64,000 bases of DNA from Sordaria brevicollis. Its lineage: Eukaryota; Ascomycota; Sordariomycetes; Sordariales; Sordariaceae. The notes under the pieces were generated by a model. The model searched no databases. It saw only the letters and a list, made by a program, of their open reading frames with translations, and was not told the DNA's origin. Of the stretch, positions 1 through 11,517 are shown in pieces (position 1 is the stretch's first letter; each line of letters begins with the position of its first letter). Where the stretch lies: contig JAUTDP010000001.1 in assembly GCA_033439795.1 (NCBI GenBank), positions 558,001 through 622,000 of the forward strand, in the 5' to 3' direction. Position numbers and translations under genes: made by a program.

Positions 1-1041
1 GTTGTCGGCTTTCGCCTGTCCATTGTTGAAGAAGCGGGATTCAAAACTCTCAAACAACGCCTCAAAAAGGGGCTCAATCACATCATCCTATCATCTCGAC
101 AAACTCCAAACAACCGAGCAGATAACGTGCATCGGAAGCTCTTCTCAGTGAAGAAGGTGCTTGCGGTTCTGCAGAAAAAGACGGACGGACAGTCCGGGTG
201 TTCTAACGATAGCGGCCGCAGGATCGCAACATCCGGCAGCACAAGTGGATTTGAAGAAGGTAGCATCGCATCGGGTCCTGTCGGTCAGAAAGTGTCCCTT
301 GGGTTGGTCATTGGCCATCCTTGTTAGTGGTCCCATATATCCAACAGTGGACTCACTAACAGTTTGAAACACCTCCCCAAAACGAAGCGATTCACACCCC
401 CGGGCATTTCCTGTCAATCAGGAACCCCCGAATCGAACCCCGGCAAGGATCGGGTGTACCTTACAGGCTCGGATAGGCTGTCGAGGATCATCCGCTGTTA
501 GCGGTTTAGTGCGCTGTTCCAACGAACTGCACAGCGGGGTCCGAGCTAGCGGGCTGGCGGGCACGGAACACCCTGAACTCCTGGCGGCTCCATCAAAACC
601 AGCGAAGAGACCCCCAGCAGTTACCTCAGCCAGGGCAAGTGCGGTCCAGCTTACAGCAACCCCTGCCCACCGGCAGTTCCATTCCCTCGTTGAGAAATCA
701 GGAGTCGAACGGGGGGGCAAGAGCGAACCAAGCCAAGGAGAGGAGGAGACGTACGAACAGGAAAGAACGAAGGAAAAAAAAAAGTTTGTAGTTTCCAAAC
801 CGTGTGACGTCTCCTCCAAAGTTACGTCCTCGGTCGGGAAACAAGCAAGCACTGACTGGCAAGCTGCCCTGCCCACACTGCACTGGCCGGCCTGTGAACA
901 TCGGAACCCTGCTTCTCACTCAGCTGCTTGACAGCCCGTGCCTCCCCCCCTCTCTCTGCTGCTGTTTGTGCCTGCGTCCGGCTCCTGTGCCCGCCTTGCT
1001 GCTGTCCAGGACCGGGCCAGATTTCACAGCACTCGGAAAAG
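1..1041. other. Upstream region without a supported gene
   Basis: I see no convincing coding gene here. Several open frames overlap on both strands, but none has recognisable domains or consistent exon structure. The last few hundred bases are CT-rich and probably hold the promoter and 5' leader of the methyltransferase that begins at 1042. A GGTTCGATTC-like string near 425-437 (read on the minus strand) was considered as a tRNA T-arm and rejected because the stem does not pair. Confidence 0.5.
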
Positions 1042-3536
1042 ATGGAGTTCATGTCAGGCTATGCAGCCGCAAGGGCCCCTTTATCCGCCTACCGAGTCGA
1101 GCCGCCTCCACCGTCGACCTCATCATCTACCGGTACTGCCTCTACCTCTACTGCTGCTGGAGCTGGAGCTGGAGCTGGTGCTTCATCATCGTCATCTTCT
1201 GGCCACCAGCAGCGCACCTCTTCAGATCGTCGAGGACCACCGCCGCCGCCTCTTCAACAACATCACAACCATCACCATCATCCCACTCGTTCCAACTCGA
1301 CCTCGGGCACTCACTCCCACAGAAGACGTCGCCAACACGGCCACGTCCGCACAAACAGCGCCAGTACCACCGGCAGCTCGGGCGCTCCTCTGGTCAGCAG
1401 CGCCGCCGCCGGTCATCCTTCTTCGAACAACTCCTCTTCAACCACATCCTCTTCCAACCAGCACGGCCACGGCCACCATAAAAGAGACGGCCATCACCAT
1501 AAGCTGTTGACGCCAGCTTGGTTACAGCCGCATCACCCCCATCAGACTGGCACACCGACGACTCGGCCGCCACATCATCTGCCTCGGCGGGACCGGGACC
1601 TCGTGCGACCTCGTCACTCGATCATTATCGCCCCTCACGCCGAGACTTCCTCAGCCCTCCCGGTTCATCCCACAATCACCACCGTAGCCATCATCCCGAG
1701 CGGATACCTGCGTCTGGCCGACACCCGAACGCGCATAGCAATCACAAGCAGCTCCCCGCCACGCCTCGTATCGAGACGAACGATAGCAAATACCTGACGC
1801 CCCCCAATACTGGAAGCGCTTCCGAGCCATCGTCAGCCCGGTCACCTGTGTTTCCGCAGGGCCATCACCGCGGCGACGGAACACACTCGCTCGCACCCAC
1901 CACGAGCAACATCAGTCTTGTGGGAGGAGCCGGAGCCTCCATCGCTTTCGCTGCCCACGCCGCCTCCAGCATCCTCGAGCGTGGTCACCGTCACCCGCCG
2001 GCGCCGCCCCAGTCCCAGGGGCAACAACATGCCAGTAGCGCAGCCGGCGCCACGATGCCTCTCTCGTCCGGCACCAGCTCCAAGATCTCTGGTTACGATG
2101 GCTCCCGCGCCGAAAGTGTCTCCAGCATCGCTGGTACCACCATAAGCAGCCGCACGTTCCTCTCGAGCGATCCACTTCCGAACCCCGATCAGCTTGCGAA
2201 CAACCAAGCTAGACCCTTTGTTGTGCGCAACGGTCGAACGTACATCTCCGATCCGACCCTGGCGTACCCGCTCCCCGTCGATCTCGAAGAAATACACAGA
2301 CAGACGTTGAGGACGTTGTTGCTTCTGCAGATCTTTGGCAAGCCAATATGCTCGCCCGAGTTTGCCGATCAGCCGCCCAAGCGCATTCTGGAGGTTGGTT
2401 GTGGCTCGGCGGTCTGGTCGATGCTCTGCTATAAGCACTACAAGAAGCTTGGCCAAGCTGATGGCATGTCCTTTACTGGAATTGATATTGCGCCGCTTGC
2501 GCCGCCCAGCACTTCGGGGAACAGCGACGGACGCCGTAGCAACCGCGCTTCTTCGTCGTCCGCTACCTTGTCGGCAGCCGGTGGTGGTGGCGCTACCAGT
2601 TCTTCAGGGATGCATCCGGATCCTTCGATGAACTGGAAGTTTGTCCAGCATGACTGTCGCAAGTTTCCTTTCCCGTTTGCCGACGCCTCGTTCGACTTGA
2701 TCATGTGCAAGGATGTTTCTCTCATGACCACGACTTCGATGCAGCAGAGTTTGATCGACGAGTACATCCGCCTGCTTGCGCCTGGTGGTGCTATCGAGAT
2801 CTGGGAAAGCGATCACACGTTGCGCATGCTGCGACCTCACGTCCCCGAACACTTGCAAAACTCCTCAGCGCCGGCCGCTGGAGAGGATGCACCCGAGGGA
2901 ACAGAAGAAGCAGCAGCCGCCGACGAAAAGTCGCCAGAAGAACTCGAAGCAGCCGAAGCCGCTCGTCTAGGTGCCTACGTCATGACCGCCAACACGCCCC
3001 TCTCGTCACCGCTCAACCACTTCCTGGTTGAATACAACGCCTGGCTATCCAAAGCCCTCGAAACCCGTTCCCTTTCTTCCATGCCCTGCACCTTGATCGG
3101 ACCCATAATGCTCCAAGAAGCCGAAACCCTCACAGCAATGGGTAACAAACGTCTTGCGGTCCCACTATCAGAAGTCCGCTGGGAGCGTGAAGGCGTAGGC
3201 GGTGTCGTTACAAAGGACGGCAAGGCGTTCATCTCCACGAAACCGAGCTTTTCGAATCTGGCGGCGGATGGAGCGAACGGTGGTGGAAGTGGAAGTGGAG
3301 GTGGACAAGGAGGAAAACAGTTGAGTCCGGAGGCGATGGCACTCCGAAAGACGGCGTTGACGACGGTTGTGCAGATGATTCAATCTTTGGAGCACGTGTT
3401 GAGGGAGGTGAGTGGCAAGAAACAGGATGAGTGGGATGCGTGGTTCGGTAAGATGATAAATGATTTGGTGAGGGAGAATGGGACGAGTTGGGGGGAGTGT
3501 TTGGAGGTGGGGGCTTGGTGGGCTAGGAGGCGGTGA
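1042..3536 (+). CDS. SAM-dependent methyltransferase-domain protein with long disordered N-terminus
   Basis: The C-terminal part carries a class I methyltransferase fold: motif I LEVGCGSAVWS at about 2388-2420, an acidic loop FTGIDIAPL, then HDCRKFPFPFADASFDLIMCKD and LLAPGGAIEIWE, the usual motif II/III order. Other fungal proteins of this kind act on unknown substrates, so the substrate is unknown. The first 250 or so residues are low-complexity (Ser/His/Thr/Pro, Ala-Gly repeats) and look disordered. The start MEFMSGYAA at 1042 is preferred over in-frame upstream codons because it follows a CT-rich leader. The N-terminal frame (frame 1) and the catalytic frame (frame 3, open only after 1502) differ, so an intron or a frameshift is needed; a candidate intron is 1412-1527 (GTCATC...TTACAG, phase 1), but its donor is weak. 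After the catalytic core come an acidic Ala/Glu linker and a second conserved helical region. Confidence 0.75.
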
Positions 3537-4274
3537 CATCTGACATCGGAGGGCGTTAGCCCGGGGGGTTGAGGTTGGGGAACTGAAAGGAGAGGTGAAG
3601 GGAGGTGGGTAGGAGATGAGGGGAGGAGGTGACGAGGGAAGGTATGGGTTGATGGAAGCAAGGGAGGAGGGAAGTGTGGAGGTAATTTCTTTTTGTGATA
3701 GAATGGTAATTTTCTAATGGTGGCCTTCTCTCTGTCTTGGATGTTAGATGAAGGGAGGCCGGGATATAGGGTGAGCGAGTTTTTTTTGGATATGGATGGT
3801 TGGATAGGTAGGAAGGGATGCATTTGGGTAGGTCTGGTGGAGGATGTTTTTTGGATATGCACTGATGGATGGAAGAATGGAGGCAGGAGTGGGAGAACTA
3901 TATATGGGATAGGTATATAGGAAGAGAGTGTTATGAAGTCATGTCCACCTTGCTTGTCTTTGTCTCCCGATCTGGTTTAAGTGTTGGCTTTGTTCAAATG
4001 TCGCTCCCATCTCTTCATCACCTCTCACAAATGTCTGCAACCATCACCATCTTCCCCGATGTTTCTAAGTTCAGGCATTCACATTAACTTGCACCTAAAC
4101 GATGGATCTTCTTTCCTTTCCTAACGTAGAGTACCTATTTATAATTACAAGAATAACACAGCTAGCTACCTAGCTCTTATAGTAGATCAACTTGCCAAGG
4201 AAGCAACACCATAAGGCCTTCTCTTTCTTTTCTTTTCTTCGCTTCGCTTCCAGTCCCTCCAGTTACAGTTCCAG
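3537..4274. other. Shared 3' region between convergent genes
   Basis: This purine-rich then CT-rich stretch lies between the ends of the methyltransferase (plus) and the LYR protein (minus). It probably holds both 3' untranslated regions. Small open frames here have no recognisable content. Confidence 0.5.
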
Positions 4275-4839
4275 TTACATCTGATACTGCTGAAAAGCCT
4301 GCTGCTCGCCCTCGTACTGCTTCTTTAATGTTCGGTACTTCTTTAGGTAGTATCTGCTTTCTTGTCAGCCCCAATCTTCCTCTCCTCCCCCCTTCTCCCC
4401 TTCGTGCACGTTTTCCTGTATTTTTTTGTAGGGAAGGGAAGTGAGATAGATGACTTACAACGCCTGCAACTCCTTCTGAACAAACTGCGCCGTGGCAATA
4501 GCCTGCTTAATCTCCCCCTCGTCTCTCAAGCCGGCTTTGGACATGAAGGCCCGGTGCAGGCGCGGGCGGAAGTAGTCGTATCCTTGGGGGTATTCTTTGC
4601 CCATGTGGAGGAGTTCTTGTAGTAGTACACACCATGTTAGTCAATGGTCCATCACTCCTTGATGAAAAAGAGAGCAAGAATTTCTGGATGGGGAAGAACA
4701 TGGACGGGAAAAATGGATGAGCGTGACTGGCAGTGAAGGGACTGAGCCTCAAAGCGTGGGTGGAGAGGTGCCTACCTTTGTACAGCTGGATCACTTGTCG
4801 CCGAAGGGCGGGATTGGGTGGTGGGAGGGCGCCGGCCAT
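4275..4839 (-). CDS. LYR-motif mitochondrial protein, ETFRF1/LYRM5-like (3 exons)
   Basis: Three exons join in frame into a 99-residue protein: 4839-4776, 4615-4459 and 4353-4275. Intron 1 begins GTAGGC and ends CAAG. Intron 2 begins GTAAGT, has a GCTGAC branch site and ends GCAG. The product has the LYR-like motif QLYKELLHMGKEYPQGYDYF near the N-terminus, then FVQKELQALYYLKKYRTLKK near the C-terminus, which is the arrangement of human ETFRF1 (LYRM5). That family is mitochondrial, binds acyl-carrier protein and regulates electron-transfer flavoprotein. The fit over nearly the whole length, including the segment that spans intron 2, makes the exon model strong. If intron 2 were retained, a TAA would end the protein at 74 residues. 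The gene is divergent from the thioesterase gene to its right. Confidence 0.85.
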
Positions 4840-5821
4840 GGTGATGCTACCAGCAATCGGAGTTATTTGACTTGGGAAATAATGGTCGAATAATGACACA
4901 GCGCAACAAACGTCCAATTCGCAAGACTAGGTTGATCGATAGATGAGTGTTTACATCAAATGGTGATGATGGTCAATGACCGCTGGTGGTTGAAAGGGAG
5001 CGAGCGAGCGGATGGAGTCCGTGCGCCATCACCATCACCGAGTACCGTAGCGTGACGTAGGAAGCGGGAAGCTCTTATCTTATCGGCGGGCTATCCCGGT
5101 CGTGGCTGTTGACCGCGACGACCTTCCGCTTTGACGCTCGCCGTCCAGGAACATCACAAGATTAATGCTTATGTTTTGCAAATTCCTTTCGCGAGATGCC
5201 ATCCTTCATTAAGACAATTTCCCTAACGAGGCGCATGAAGAATGGTCCCAACAAAGAACTGAACGGTGGTTCAGCGAGCAGATGGAGGTTGATGTTACCT
5301 CTAAGGCCGGGTACCCTGACCCGCAAGGGCGGAGACGAGCACTAACATGCCCAAACACCATCATCCGGGACCAGATGCCATTTTGACACCAACACTCATT
5401 ATGTTTTTGGGATCCTGCTAAACACTAAAACTACCATCATGAAGGATTGATATTCCCAAGTTGTTTCGAACGCGACTCTGTTATTTCCGGCGAGCTGGAC
5501 GCGATCGGCCCAACTCCCCGTCATCCCATCTGTTAGCGGAGCCCCACCCCGGCTAACCCCGCTGCCGAGCATGACGGGCTTGATCTACCGATTGACAACG
5601 ACGGGCGGCAAAGGGGCCGAGGTCCCGGACTGGAACTTAACGTCAACGTCAACGACATCTCTTGGGTTCTGCTTACTTACACCTTGATTGCTGATCACTG
5701 AGTGACCTAACTGCTCACCTTGATCGTTGAAGCCACCTCTTTTGCGCAACGTCTTCTGTGCTTGCGCAACCTCATCATCGTCATCTCCGTTATCGCACTC
5801 GCAGTCATCCCAACCACGACC
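4840..5821. promoter_or_regulatory. Divergent promoter region, LYR protein / thioesterase
   Basis: About 1 kb separates two divergent starts, both of predicted mitochondrial proteins. No clear TATA box was seen. In-frame open sequence runs upstream of the thioesterase ATG, so a longer N-terminus cannot be excluded, but the presequence-like start at 5822 is a better fit. Confidence 0.4.
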
Positions 5822-6097
5822 ATGCCACCATCCCTCCTCCCACGCTGGCACATGGCCTCCCGTCAACTCACCCACTCGACCACCACCATCCTCCGCCCAA
5901 GCATCACCACCGCCACACCTCTCACCACCGCCCGCCTCTTTTCCTCAACCCTCCCCCGCCCCAGCACCCACCACCCCTCCCACCCCTCCCAAGTCCTCGT
6001 CGACCTAAACCACCAAATCCCCAAACCCCCACCAAAGAAATGGATCACCGACCTCCCCTCCCGCGTCGGTAAATGTATCATTTTCGGCTGTTCACCT

Positions 6098-6105
6098 GCC
6101 CAAAT
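6098..6105. repeat. 8-bp target site duplication, left copy (GCCCAAAT)
   Basis: This is identical to 9507-9514. An 8-bp duplication is diagnostic of hAT-superfamily insertion. Confidence 0.9.
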
Positions 6106-6127
6106 CAGCGCTGTCGATAAGTCAAGT
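6106..6127. repeat. hAT left terminal inverted repeat
   Basis: It starts CAGCGCTGTCGATAAG and continues TCAAGT. It is the reverse complement of 9485-9506 with one mismatch. Confidence 0.92.
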
Positions 6128-6364
6128 CAAATCAAGTAGGGGGTTATACTTACTTGAGTAGAGCAAATAGAGCCTTATACTTACTTATACTTACTTATAC
6201 TTATTTACTTGACTATACTTGCCAAACCAAAATCACGTTTTTTTCTAGTTTTGATATTAATAATACTCAAATTCTTATAATTTTTAACTTATTATAACGG
6301 TTAAGAGCCTAATTATATCCTCTACCCATTTTTAAATATTATTACCCAGTTTAGATCGTAATTA

Positions 6365-6500
6365 AAATTTTAAAGTCTCGATAATATTAACGGATTCGGC
6401 CGTAAGATTTTGCTTTTGGCTATCGAGAGTTAATTTAGCGCCGTTAAAAGAACGCTCGCAATTATTTACTATTGAAGGGATAGAATAGAAGTCGAAGGCT
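6365..6500 (-). pseudogene. Remnant of hAT transposase C-terminal dimerisation region
   Basis: Read on the minus strand, one frame gives IPSIVNNCERSFNGAKLTL followed by a short stretch ending in ETLKF. This matches the hAT C-terminal consensus (IPxxSxxxERxFSxAKLTx...R..L..E.V). The frame survives for about 45 codons despite RIP and then degrades. It confirms the superfamily call made from the ends. Confidence 0.8.
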
Positions 6501-9484
6501 ATATACGATAATCGAAGGTATATACTTTAATACGCCCGCTATTATGCTAATATATTATTAATAACGTAGATTTTATTATTAAGATACTTATAAAGTTTAT
6601 CCTCCTTCTTTAATTATAATAGGAAGGTATTATAAAAATCGTAATTAATAAGTTAATTATTATTGGTAATCCTTATTTATTAATTATTAATATTAATTAG
6701 TGGCTTTTCGATTAATTGGTTAGTATATTCGATTTCGTAAATATTTATAAAGTCGCCTTTAATTTTTTTAAATTCTATATTTATTAATTCCCTCTCCGCT
6801 TAATAAAGGCGGTAATTAAGGTATAAAATTATAGTTATTTAGTATATAGGGTAATTTTCTATTTTAATTTTATATTACTTTAATTTAATTATTATTCGAT
6901 CGATAATATATTTAATAGTTTTTATACCTTCGTTAGTTAAATCGTTAGCGTAGTCTACGGGAAGATTAAGTATTATAATTTGGGAGGAAGTAATCGTAGT
7001 GGTTTGGGAGGTTTATATTAGTCGAGATGAGGGTAGTCGAATAGGTGGTTAAGAGGGTTGAAAATTAGGGATTTTAATAAGTAATTTTTAGGAATTTAGA
7101 ATTAGACCTAGGGAGGATGGAGGAAGGGGTATACGCTTACGTATATTATAACCGCGGCGAATTAGCTATTAGGTAGAAGTAAGAGTAGTAATTGAAATAG
7201 CTATATTAATATTAGAATTTAGAATTTCTAATCCTTCGAACGGTTTAAATATAATATTCTTTCTAAATTTCACCTTTATTAATTATAATTTATTAATAAG
7301 GCGGTAGAGGTTAGGGATAATTATTAAAAAGAGGGGAATTTATACTTCAAACTTCTTAGTAAAGTTTTCGAATAATCCTATTATTTTTATAATGGCGGTA
7401 AGAATCCCCTAATCGTTATTATTAAATACGTCCTTCTTAAGTAGCCGTTTAAAGGGATTAAAATGGTTGATTATTTCCCTAATGTAATAATTAATATATT
7501 TGCGTAGTTTCTATACGCGGCGGATTATATAATAGTCGGAATTTTAACGCGTTACGTTATTAAGGATAATACTAATATTAGGAGAAATAGTCTCATTATC
7601 GTTAACGGTATTAATACCTAATTAAAGTTAAATATTATTATTATAAATATCGCCGTAACTAAAGTAAATAATTTCTTTAAAGCGAATACGTTATTAAGGG
7701 CTTCTTCGAATAAATTAAACGATATTATATAAACGATTAACCGGCCTAATTTTACGCTACTCTTATAATAAAGCATTTTTATCCGTAATAAAAAGACGGG
7801 TAAATAAATTATTAAATTCGGGGTTAATTATTTAAGGAAGTTTACTCTTTACAGTAACCTTTGCGCTAAGGTTGAGAATGTAATTAAAATAGCGAAAGTA
7901 GCGAATTTGGATTTCGTTTTCGAAGTCGGCGTATATTAGAGAGGGGTAGAGACCCTTTATAATAAAGTATATACAATAATCATTAGAATTAACGTTATCG
8001 TATTAAAAATAGGAAATATCGTTGGGGATAATATTAAACGTATTAATAGCTTTTAGAATAGTAATTGAAACGTTCTCCCTATTGTAATTACTATAGATTT
8101 CGTAGAGCTTTATTAAATCGGTTTTAAAGATACGCCGGTTATCGATATAATAAATAAATATTGAGAGGATTATTAACCTATTTAATAAAATTTAAAGGTC
8201 GAAGGAGAGGTATTTCTTAAAATACGAGTCCGCTAATTATTATTTAAGAAAGTTAAAGTATATTTCGTACTTTTATTGGGTTTAAATTGCGAGGGTGGAT
8301 TAAGTTTTAGGTAATAGCTTTTCGGTTAAATTACTATTTATAAACTTTATTAAACCCTTAAAAGCCTTATTTTTAATAAAGGTATATAAAAGCTTCGTAG
8401 TAACGACTATTTCTATTAATAATTCGCGGAATTTATTACTAATTAATTATATAATTGGGAGCCTAAATTGGCGGAGTATATTAGAGACCGATTTAGGCCT
8501 TTTAATAGGTTTATCGCCGCTTTCATTACTTATATTATTATCGTTAGCGGGTTCTTTAATATTATAAACGCGACGGAGGTAAATAATATAAAATATAGTA
8601 GCGCATAGATTATAAACGTTGAAATAACGAATATAATATTAAAATTTACTTTCGATAATATTACCGTCGATTTTTAATAAAATAATCCTATATTCGGTAA
8701 TAAACGAAATCTTTTTAGGCTTACGTTCTATTTATTTTTCTAATATATAATAATCCTTTTTAATTATAATACGCGGCTATTTAAAACTATTAGCGGGCAA
8801 TTCTTCGATTAAAACGTCGTATATTAATTTAAATTAAACGGGTAATTAGAAGCGGTATTTATATTTAAGGCTTTTAATTACGGTAATATAAACGTTCGAA
8901 TTTTAATAGGAGATAGAAAGCGTATTACCTACGGTAAATAAAGTTTCGATAGAAGCGTCGGGCTATTTAAGAGCGGCGGGATAGGAAGGTTAAATAAGTA
9001 TTTTAATAGTATATTAATAAGGCTAAATAACGGTTAATAATAATTTATAGTATAAAGGAGGGTAAATTAATAAATCGAGTAATTAAATAATTGGTTATAT
9101 ATAAATTTGCGTAATATTATAATTAGTTAAGGTGTATTAGCGATATAATAATAGGGAAATGCTAGATTTCGTCGTTATTGCGTATAAAAATACTAGAGAT
9201 TTTTTTAGTGATTTAACTAATCCGTACGTTACGAGCTGGGTATTATTGGGTATTAGTAAATTGGGGTGTATTTAATATTTCGAGGTACCGGGTGGAATTA
9301 TTTTTAAGGGTTGAAAAATATATATTTTGCCGGCGAAAACCCTAACCCAATAATAGTTAAGACCGGATAAAAAAAGAGGTTAAGTATAGGTAAGTAAATA
9401 AGGAGTTGTATTTATTTATAAGTAAATCCGAAACTTCCTACTTACTTATTTACTTACTTATACTTACTTATACTTACCTACTAT

Positions 9485-9506
9485 ACTTGACTTATCGGCA
9501 GCGCTG
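9485..9506. repeat. hAT right terminal inverted repeat
   Basis: It ends CGGCAGCGCTG and is the reverse complement of 6106-6127 with one mismatch. Confidence 0.92.
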
Positions 9507-9514
9507 GCCCAAAT
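9507..9514. repeat. 8-bp target site duplication, right copy (GCCCAAAT)
   Basis: It matches 6098-6105 exactly. Reading resumes here in the same codon phase as at the left copy. Confidence 0.9.
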
Positions 9515-9777
9515 CTCTGATGCGGGCGTTATTCTAAAGGCGGTATCGGAGGAGTGGAGAGGACTGTTGGCGGGTAGTGAAGGGTTCTTGACGGGGGGTA
9601 GAAGAGGGTTGGATGGGAGGGAGGTGGCGTGGGGGGAGATGGATAGTTTCGTAAGTTTCTGTTCTCACTTATTCGGTTGGAGTTGGATGGATGTGAGGGT
9701 TTGAGGTTCATAGGGGAAACGGGTGGGTGAGGATGGGAGGCCGGAGGGGTGAGGTAATAGAGGAGGGTAAAGGGTGC

Positions 9778-9796
9778 GGGGGGGGGGGGGGGGGGC
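9778..9796 (+). repeat. Poly-G run of 19 in thioesterase intron
   Basis: An uninterrupted run of G lies inside the 449-nt intron 9651-10099. Such runs are prone to length error in assemblies, so the length is uncertain. Confidence 0.8.
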
Positions 9797-10713
9797 GAGA
9801 TCTGGAAGGCAGGATGAGAAGGATAATAAGAGATGGGGAATAGGTGTTGGAAAACGGAGCTGGGAGTGGAAAACTGGAGATAAAGAGGTGAATAGAAACT
9901 GTGAACGAAGGAGAATGTACAGGGCGTGGACAAGGATGGGAAAGCAAATGATGCGCAAAGGTTTATGAAGGGAAAGGGGGTGAGAAAGCGGGAAGGACAA
10001 CTCTGAAACGACTGCCGCAGCACAAGAGGCTATGCGGAATGAACGAGACAAGGCGGATGGATAAAGTACATCAACGTGACAGCTAACAGCAAGCAACAGG
10101 GCCACGTAAACAACGTCAACTACTACCGCTACGCCGAGTCCGCTCGCGTGAACTGGATCACCAACTTCTCCGTCCACGTCGACCCAGCTCACAGACAAGA
10201 ATGGGCAGAGCTGATGCAGCCAAAGGCCATTGGTCTGATCATGAAGTCTCTGAAGTGCGATTTCAAATTCGTACGTCCCTGCCCCCTTATTTTCTTCCTT
10301 CCCCCTTTATCCCCCCTTTCGCTGCTTCCCGCATGCTAACACGACAATAAAAGCCAATGGTCTACCCCGACCGCATCTCAGTCTACCACCGCCTCGCCCA
10401 ACCTCCCCAACCGGGCGTCACGTCCTTTAACCTCGAATGCATCGTCCTGTCACACCAACACCGCCGCGTCGCCGCCCGGCTCGAGGAGGATATTGTGATT
10501 TATGACTACCGAAAGGCGGGCAAGACGGCCATGCCCGAGTTTATGCTGAATCTTTTTGAGAAGACGTGGAAGCTGCAGCTGGAGGAGACCATTAGGGCGA
10601 GGAAGAGGATATGGGAGTTGATTGGGGGTGTGGAGAGGTTGGAGAGGGAAACGTGGAATAGGGAGGATGCAAAGGAGGATTTGGGGAGTGCTGTTAAGGG
10701 GTTGTCATCTTGA

Positions 10714-11517
10714 GAACAGTAAGGGGGATGGGGTAGTGACTGGATAGGTAAGTGAGTACTGTGATCGTATGGTTTGTGTAGGGTATGCTAACGAGCAACA
10801 GATTCCATAATAGACAACGTTTACACAACTTGAAGGCGGCGGTCTTTCCTTCTCTAGTTGGTGGCTAACCGGTTCGCAGGATAAGGCGTGGTTGTTATGC
10901 CGGGAACGCCAAGCCTTCGTCCCATTCTCCGTCTCATCTCGTCCGGCCCCGGATCAATATGCGGCACGGGCCGGCGGCTCCCACGTGGCAATCCGACCTT
11001 CTTTTTACTACCACCGCTGTTTCACTTCTTTCGGCCTCACGATTAGAGGTACTCCAAGAAGTGACGATGGGCACCGGCACTTGCCACGGTTGGTTGGTGT
11101 CTCTGCAATGACCTTTTTTTGCGGCGCAAACTCATTGGAACCAACTTGCTTCATCTGTCCAGCTTTTAGTGATGTTCAACTGCTCTTACTCCTTGCATTA
11201 TTTCGCTTTCCAGAACCCATTTGTGGACAAAACGCAAAAATCTCTTTTGCGTCGAAGGACATTTTACGAATATTGTTTGCTATCCAATCATTCCGAGACA
11301 GACCACCCGCTGCAGGTACACCGCTTGGTCCGTCATGTCCGAATATCCAGTTCTGTCACGAGTAGAAATTGAAATAAGCCCGTATCGAAGGGTATATAAG
11401 AGCGGGAAGTTCTCGTATCTTTCCTATCTTCTCGCTGTCTCATCGCCACTTATCTCTTGAGCACCAGCACTATACACTCACAGTAATTTGCAGCAGACGT
11501 TTATCTTGTCATTACCT
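10714..11517. other. Intergenic region, thioesterase to secreted-protein array
   Basis: No gene is supported. The last 130 bases contain the TATA box of the first array gene and a CT-rich leader. Confidence 0.5.
11393..11399 (+). promoter_or_regulatory. TATA box of array paralog 1
   Basis: TATATAA within GGGTATATAAGAGCGG lies 119 bp upstream of the ATG. A nearly identical GGGTATATAAGATGAG precedes paralog 7, which suggests a duplicated promoter. Confidence 0.6.

Larger units (their letters stand above)
6106..9506 (-). mobile_element. hAT-superfamily DNA transposon, RIP-mutated (3401 bp)
   Basis: The element is bounded by 22-bp terminal inverted repeats that begin CAGCGCTG and differ at one base (T versus C at the ninth position), and by an 8-bp target duplication. 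Subterminal regions on both sides hold many copies of an ACTTATACTTA-like unit, as expected for transposase binding sites. The interior is TA-rich, almost lacks CA and TG dinucleotides, and has no long open frame, which is typical RIP damage. A transposase remnant is legible on the minus strand near the left end, so transcription ran right to left. RIP-type change stops at the inverted repeats; the host gene on both sides looks normal. Confidence 0.92.
5822..10713 (+). pseudogene. Hot-dog (4HBT-type) thioesterase gene disrupted by a transposon
   Basis: The coding pieces are 5822-6105, 9507-9650, 10100-10270 and 10354-10713; without the insert they would stay in one frame and give about 316 residues. 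The N-terminus is rich in Arg/Ser/Thr and lacks acids (RLFSSTLPR), like a mitochondrial presequence. The sequence GHVNNVNYYRYAESARVNW at the start of the third piece is the hallmark of 4HBT hot-dog acyl-CoA thioesterases. Introns at 9651-10099 (GTAAGT...CTAAC...ACAG) and 10271-10353 (GTACGT...AAAG) are intact. A 3.4-kb hAT element lies between 6106 and 9506, flanked by a direct GCCCAAAT copy. The 5' frame reads into the element and stops at 6139, giving a 105-residue stub without the catalytic region. No other lesion is visible, so the disruption looks fairly recent or the rest is still under constraint. The exact substrate is unknown. Confidence 0.85.

Noticed and set aside
418..500. tRNA-like GGTTCGATTC string on the minus strand
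   Set aside because: The putative T-stem does not pair, the B box lacks its final CC, and no acceptor stem or anticodon arm can be formed.
6106..9506. Possible genes in the TA-rich block
   Set aside because: No open frame of useful length; composition and ends show a RIP-mutated transposon.
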